A DNA stretch of 64,000 nucleotides. Source: Hymenopus coronatus. Its lineage: Eukaryota > Arthropoda > Insecta > Mantodea > Hymenopodidae. Of this stretch, positions 59,033 to 64,000 are shown piece by piece. The DNA is taken from assembly GCA_030762935.1 (NCBI GenBank), contig CM060896.1, forward strand, positions 14,807,527 through 14,871,526. The letters run 5' to 3'. Both the position numbers and the translations under genes were made by a program. Position 1 is the stretch's first letter; every line of letters begins with the position of its first letter. The notes below the pieces were generated by a model. The model was not told the origin of the DNA, searched no databases, and saw nothing but the letters and a program-made list of their open reading frames with translations.

Positions 59033-59840
59033 GTACCAGGAATTATTTTTTTCTGTTTAAGTACGCACCCATCAAAATTCACTAATCGTCAGAGAGAACT
59101 GATCTTGACTGATGCTGGGATATGTGCGACACTGTCCGTGTGCTGTTCACTTTGTCTGAGGGAGACATTGTATCAGCACATGTTTCAATGACCCAACATG
59201 GATTTCAAGCTAGAACAAGCAGCAATTGGGTTTTGTGTTCTTCTGAAAAAATCTGGAACTGAAACGCTGCTAATGATACAGGAGGCGTATGGAGACCAAG
59301 CTTTATCAAAAACATGTGTTTTTGAACGGCAAAAACATTTCAAGATGATGAAAAAAGCAAAGGTGCAACCAAGTGAAGCATGCATTTTGTGTTTTTTTGA
59401 CAAAATTGGGGTAATTTATGACCACATGATTGCTATACATACCACAGTAACTGCTCAGTACTACAGTAATGTCCTTAAAGAGGAAAATGGTTGGCTCCAT
59501 CAGGACATTGCCCCTGCTCATCGAGCCATAGCAACGCAAGAGGAAATCACTCAACTAGGTATCGAAATCATGCCCTGTATTCGCTGGTTCTAGCACCCTG
59601 TGATTTTTACCTGTTTTCACAAGTAAAAAAGCATTTTCAAATTGATACAGAACTAAATAGTGTTATTTTGGGTATACTGAACAGGTCAAACAAGGGCTTC
59701 TGTGAGTGTTTGAAAGGTTGATAGAACATTGGAACCAGTGTGTAGTATTAGAAGGAGATTATTTTGGAAGTGTGTAATTCTATTTGAATAAAAAAAATGA
59801 TGGCATCCAAAATAAATGTTTCCCGTTACTTTTTGATACT
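59033..59840 (+). mobile_element. mariner element with internal deletion
   Basis: The ends GTATCATAAAGTACCAGGAA (59033) and the complement of 'ttcccgttactttttgatac' (to 59839) match at about 16 of 20 positions. The 0.8-kb length is well short of a typical 1.3-kb mariner, in agreement with the transposase gap. Confidence 0.8.
59198..59780 (+). pseudogene. mariner transposase, middle missing
   Basis: The frame begins MDFKLEQAAIGFCVLLKKSG and 'LMIQEAYGDQALSKTCVFE' (DNA-binding half). It then jumps to 'ACILCFFDKIGVIYDHMI', 'WLHQDIAPAHRA' (where H-x-D-N-A-P-A-H carries the second catalytic D) and, after a shift, 'YSLVLAPCDFYLFSQVKKHF' (third D) to a C-terminal 'VLEGDYFGS'. Roughly 100-150 codons, including the first catalytic aspartate, are absent at the junction. 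Inactive. Confidence 0.85.
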
Positions 59841-60689
59841 CCCTTGTACTGGTAAAGGAAAACATGGAAGAATGTATGAAGCAATAAAAAAACGTGACTA
59901 CATTGTGACATATGAACTTGGCATGTTTTGTTACTTCTTAAAAGTAATATTTTCATATTTATAATTGTGATAAAACAGAACTGTGGACATTCCTTGTTTA
60001 TGGAAAACTAAAACCTATGTTATTCCTAGGTTATAAAGGTTTAATTATGTTCTCCGGTTTTAAAATCGTTGTCATCTACTACAGCACTGTAGCACTAAAT
60101 AATGGCTCTGCAGCCATATTTAAACACTTCAATTCAGTTTCTCTCACAATAAGAATTAATGGCCATTCCTTATTTTTTATTTTCCCCAAACACCCTTCAT
60201 ATCATTTACATTGCCTATATAATCTAAACAAACCATGGACATTTATATAATATTGATCAATGTTCATCAGCAGCACTGGCCTTGAGGAAGGACATTTAAA
60301 ACAAGTCTGAAACATTCACCAACATGCTTTTTCAGTATTTTGTCATCATAGGTTTACTCAGAAGATCAGACTAGATATACTTATTAATATTAAATAATGA
60401 GGTGTATGTATACACCACACAAGTATCGATGTGCTATATGAAAGTACATTTATACTGTATCACAACATGTACAAACACCACATGTACATTATATACTTAT
60501 TCATATATGTACATGAATCACTAAATTACAACATACAATATGTTACCCCAACATGTCTTACTTTTCCTTTCTCATTTTAGAAGCATGAGCAAACAAAGGT
60601 GTCCATCCGTATATTTACAAAACAAAATAGAAAACAATCTCAGACTTATACACTGAAACTTATTTTGGAAATAGTGAGGGGGGGGGGAA
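59841..60689. other. Intergenic DNA, nothing firm
   Basis: A 77-codon frame at 60017-60250 has no known motif. Otherwise it is AT-rich with short direct-repeat-like 'tgtaca' stretches near 60470-60520. Confidence 0.4.
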
Positions 60690-61115
60690 TACATATATAT
60701 CAGAAGAATATATAGAAGCAGAATATAAAGGGAAAGAGGATGAAGAATGGCAGGTTTTCAAGCTAAGACATGGATAATTAATAACATTTTTGTGGTTGAG
60801 CAGTTATTGGAAAAGAAATGCTCAAAAGAACAATCAATACATTGTTTTTGTTGGTTGATTTAGAAAAAGCCTATGATTTTGTCCTGCTAAATACATCATG
60901 AGAAGTATTAAAGAATAAACTGGAAAACAAACTCATTACACATGCCATAGGTAAATTATATGATAATGCAGCCTTAGATTCAAGATCAGAAAGAGAATTT
61001 CTAGTTACAAAAACTTTGTCAAGCATGTAGTTTATCCCCAACTTTATTTAAAATATATATGCAACAAGCTCTGCAAAACTGGAAGAAGTATAAAGTTATG
61101 CGAATCAGTGTTAGA
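60690..61115 (+). pseudogene. RTE-type LINE RT remnant, first part
   Basis: Blocks are 'NIFVVEQLLEKKCSKEQSI', 'FLLVDLEKAYDFVLL', 'LITHAIGKLYDNAALDSRSE' and 'QACSLSPTLFKIYMQQALQN', the RT palm order of RTE-like elements (L-D-x-E-K-A-Y-D and G-x-R-Q-G-C-x-L-S-P-T-L-F). Stops and shifts throughout. The C-terminal part appears at 62985. Confidence 0.75.
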
Positions 61116-61265
61116 TAATTGTTTAATTCTCAGTAGCATATTATTTCCATTATTCTAAACAAAAGCAGCATAGTTTTAAAATTTAAAATTTTCGGGCTGT
61201 TTTGCCGTGGTCTGTAGGTTAAAATATGTTTAGTTAAAATATTTCTACCTAACGTTTCATCCAGC

Positions 61266-61535
61266 ATACCCCACCTGGGTATGTGGTGGTAGCGTGTCTG
61301 CCTCATATTCAATAGGTTGTGAGTTCGAATCTCGCTTAGGGTGAGTTACCCAGATAAGGTTTTATTTCGGGGTTTTCTCTTATCCTGAAAAGACGAATGT
61401 CGAGTAACTTTGAGCTCCATGGACCCTGAGATCAATTGAGCATCATTTCACCAATTTCATTCACTGTCTGATATGGCCAACCAGATTAAAGGACGTTAAA
61501 CTACACAGGAAAAAAAAAAAAAAAAAAAAAATGTT
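61266..61535 (+). repeat. SINE-A copy with poly(A)
   Basis: The head 'cccacctgggtatgtggtgg' precedes B-box-like GAGTTCGAATC and the body 'ggttttatttcggggttttc'; an A-run lies at 61509-61531. It lies between the two LINE remnants. Confidence 0.9.
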
Positions 61536-61581
61536 AATTTTGAATTTACCACTGTCTATTAGGAAACAACCCCCCTCCCCC

Positions 61582-62745
61582 ATTCAATAAGTAATGCAAC
61601 ACTTTTTTTTTCTCAGCCAACTTTGGTTGAAAAAAATTAAAGTATTGTGTACAACATCTTTAAATATTCCTGCTTCACCTCATGCAGGTTCATTAATTTC
61701 CGATAGGTGGCCTTCAAAATGGCAAGTGAGATGGAGGTGCGTTCCAAGCAGAGAGCAGTTATTGAGTTCTTTGGCAGAAAACCAGAGCATGACAGATACT
61801 TATAGGCACTTGCAGAATGTCTACAGAGACCTGGCAATGGGCAAAAGCATGGTGAGTTGTGAGTCACACAGCTGAGACTCCTGCAATTTTGGAACGTGCA
61901 GACTCTCTTATTCAACGGATCACAATCAAACACCTCGCTACTCAACTTGGCGTTTCTCTTGGTAGTGCTGACATACTTGTTCACCAGTAGGGGTACTCAA
62001 AGGTTTGTTCTCGCTGGGCTCCTTGATGCCTAACTAATGTCCATAAAGATCATAGAAGAACCATCTGCGCGGAATTATCTCATTATATGCTGAGGGTGAC
62101 AATTTTTTGTCAACTATTGTCACAGGCGATGAAACACGGGTTCATCATTTTGAACCTGAAACAAAACCGTAATCCATGGAGTGGCACCATACCAACTCTG
62201 CTCCGAAGAAAAAGCTCAAAGCCATACCCTCAGCTTCTAAAGTCAAGGCTACGGTTTTGGGACTCTGAAGGGGTTATTCTGTTCAATGTCCTCCCTCATG
62301 GTGAAACAATCAACTCTAAGGAAGTTGAAGAAATGACCAGCGTGTTCGTAGCCACAAAAATGCAAGATAACACAAGTCTGTGCACCCGAGAGGAGCTCAC
62401 CAAACTTAAGTGGGCTTTTCTTCCTCATCCACCCTACAGGCCGGATCTCGCACATTCAGACTACAACCAGTTTGGCCCAATGAAGGATGCACTACGTGGA
62501 TGATATGGAAATTATTGATACAGCAAAACGTTGTCTCTGACATAGACCAGTAGAGTAGTACCATGTAGGCATATAGGCCCTCCCATCAAGGTGGTGTAAA
62601 GCTGTAGCACAGATTTTATGTTGAAAAACAGGGTTTTGTAGCCAAAACATTGGCGGAATAACATGCTGCTTTTGAATCCTGAATAAAACCAACCTGCTTT
62701 AAGAAAACTAATGTGCTGCATTACTTATTGGACATCCCTCATAGA
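61582..62745 (+). mobile_element. mariner element, same family as 36428
   Basis: Ends CATTCAATAAGTAATGCAAC (from about 61582) and the complement of 'gctgcattacttattggaca' (to about 62734) match the copy at 36428. Length is about 1.16 kb. Confidence 0.82.
61719..62505 (+). pseudogene. mariner transposase, broken
   Basis: The start reads MASEMEVRSKQRAVIEFFGR, then in other frames 'YRHLQNVYRDLAMGKSMVS', a VTGDETRVHHFEPET first-D block, 'MEWHHTNSAPKKKLKAIPSA', and a weak third-D region ending 'FGPMKDALRG'. At least three frameshifts; one skips much of the DNA-binding half. Inactive. Confidence 0.82.
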
Positions 62746-62984
62746 ATCCAGAAAAGTAGATCACAATAATACGTAAAATAATGCTTTAAGGGAGAAGACA
62801 ATAAAAGTGGAAACAAAATTACAATCTATTATAACACAAAAGATGATCATTTTTGGGACAGAAACACAGCATTTAAACATGAATCTGAAACTGAAGCTGC
62901 CTTCCATCTAAATGAATTGTTTTAGACATTCCATATTGAAAAACATTTGAAACACAATCATTAGACAAGAGATGAAAGTCAGCC

Positions 62985-63220
62985 ATAGCTTATTAGTTTG
63001 TGAACTATAAGCAACTAGAATGGTATGTAGAATGCCAGAAACAAGATCACCTAGACAATTTCAGAATGGATTCCACCTGGAAGAGGAAAGAGAAGTAGAT
63101 CAATAAATCCTGATGGAGAATGCAAGAGGTGAAGGAGAGAGTCTTGGAACAGTTGATTTGGGAAGAATGGAAAAAGAGGATAAGAGAAAGAAGATGCAGG
63201 AAGACATGATTTACAGTGTA
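62985..63220 (+). pseudogene. RTE-type LINE C-terminal remnant, second part
   Basis: 'RMVCRMPETRSPRQFQNGF' is followed by 'GWIPPGRGKRSRS' in the next frame, matching the M-R-M-P-E and W-x-P-P/x-G-K/R-R-x-R-G-R-P region at the C-terminus of RTE-like proteins. It probably continues the RT remnant at 60690; SINE-A and mariner lie between. Confidence 0.6.
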
Positions 63221-63344
63221 ACCGTGTTGAACATATAAATTAAGTTATATGCCAATATACATACATTAATGCAAATAAAAATAAGATATCTTAGGCTAAA
63301 GCAATTGTCTGTGATAACTTTCACCACATCTAAAGAACTTTCCT

Positions 63345-63425
63345 TTTTACTTTCTCTACATACTTTGCACATAGTAGGCAGACAAGATCCCATGTTGAGA
63401 TTCCACCAAAAATATACTTTAACTT
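63345..63425 (+). repeat. R1 repeat left-end fragment
   Basis: 'tttttactttctctacatac', 'gcacatagtaggcaga' and 'ttgagattccacc' match the left end of R1, after which similarity stops. Confidence 0.65.
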
Positions 63426-63684
63426 GATAACTTAACACAGCTAAATCTACTGTAGGGTTATTGCTCTTCCTTTATTCTCGTAATAATGTAAACTAATCAA
63501 TTCAATTAAAACATTAATGGGAATGCACAGTGAAGTAACTATAATAGGAGTAAAAACATAGATTACACTCAAACTCCATTCTTGAAATACAGTAACTTAC
63601 TTCGGCTGTTGCCAACATTTTCAATGGAGATTCACTGATGAACTTGTGGTAGCGGCCTATAGAGGTCTCTATTCCGGATAGATG

Positions 63685-64000
63685 AATTTTGAGATGAGTC
63701 CATTTGTTTGTGGTGTGTCAAAATTTATTACCTTGTTTTTTGTTTTTTGACATTAATAGATTTTCCCAATTAATTAATAGATGTAACATTTAATATATAA
63801 ACAGACAGATAATTCAGCTGTAGTACATCATTTTTGGACTCAAAACCATAAATTTCACAGTGGGCCGAAGTTATTAAAATTAGTGCAGAATCCAATTGGA
63901 TTAACAGTTTGGGAAAATCTATTAATTAAATTATAAATTATAACAAATACAAGGTCATAAATTTTGACATACTACAAACAAATGGACTCATCGCAAAATT
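63685..64000. mobile_element. MITE-like element reaching the window end
   Basis: A 52-nt arm at 63685-63736 (starting AATTTTGAGATGAGTCCATT) and its inverted counterpart at 63949-64000 differ at only about 4 positions. Further inward similarity (both contain 'agattttcccaa') extends the arms. There is no coding capacity. The element may continue past 64000. Confidence 0.75.

Overview
The window is AT-rich, intron-dominated animal DNA. There are no operons. The few coding pieces are short exons with GT/AG junctions, and dispersed repeats fill most of the rest. tRNA-derived SINEs, several non-LTR retrotransposon lineages, mariner/Tc1 elements, a hAT remnant and an ~850-bp repeat family with an internal (GT)n tract point to an arthropod, most likely an insect with a large, repeat-rich genome. 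A cockroach- or termite-like species is my guess only; the sequence does not prove it.

Only one host gene is firmly supported: the 3' end of a PHLDB/LL5-type gene on the + strand. Three phase-0 exons (18153-18281, 33137-33406, 37943-38131) encode about 195 residues. They cover a charged coiled-coil-like end, an LTRYLPIR linker and a C-terminal PH domain split by an intron, ending in a stop codon with polyadenylation signals downstream. The introns (14.9 kb and 4.5 kb) are packed with transposons. A short open segment ending at 7879 with a phase-0 donor may be an alternative first exon or an additional upstream exon. The rest of the gene (the N-terminal part expected for the family) would lie to the left of the window.

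Repeat layout. A family here called R1 is present in about 20 whole or partial copies from position 100 to 63425. It has a palindromic end, a subterminal inverted repeat ACTTTCTCTACAT/ATGTAGAGAAAGT, an internal palindrome and a central microsatellite. This resembles non-autonomous Helentron-type (DINE/INE-1-like) elements. Three SINE families (A, B, C) and several isolated tRNA-like heads are scattered through the window. Non-LTR elements include a 5'-truncated copy with an intact 669-codon reading frame and a 16-bp target duplication (26402-28518), a short copy with a 15-bp duplication (30634-31311), and decayed Jockey-, I/R1- and RTE-like remnants. DNA transposons include four mariner/Tc1-type remnants with recognisable ends or motifs, one minor transposase fragment, a hAT remnant carrying a MITE, and a MITE running into the right edge.

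Right of the host gene (38.7-64 kb) no convincing host gene is visible. There are an LTR-retrotransposon leader with a tRNA-Leu-type primer site and gag remains (53.3-54.1 kb), an unidentified protein-like fragment on the minus strand (50.1-50.5 kb), a 52-bp-arm hairpin (57.4 kb), and an RTE-type LINE split by a SINE and a mariner (60.7-63.2 kb). Nested insertions with intact duplications give a partial relative chronology.
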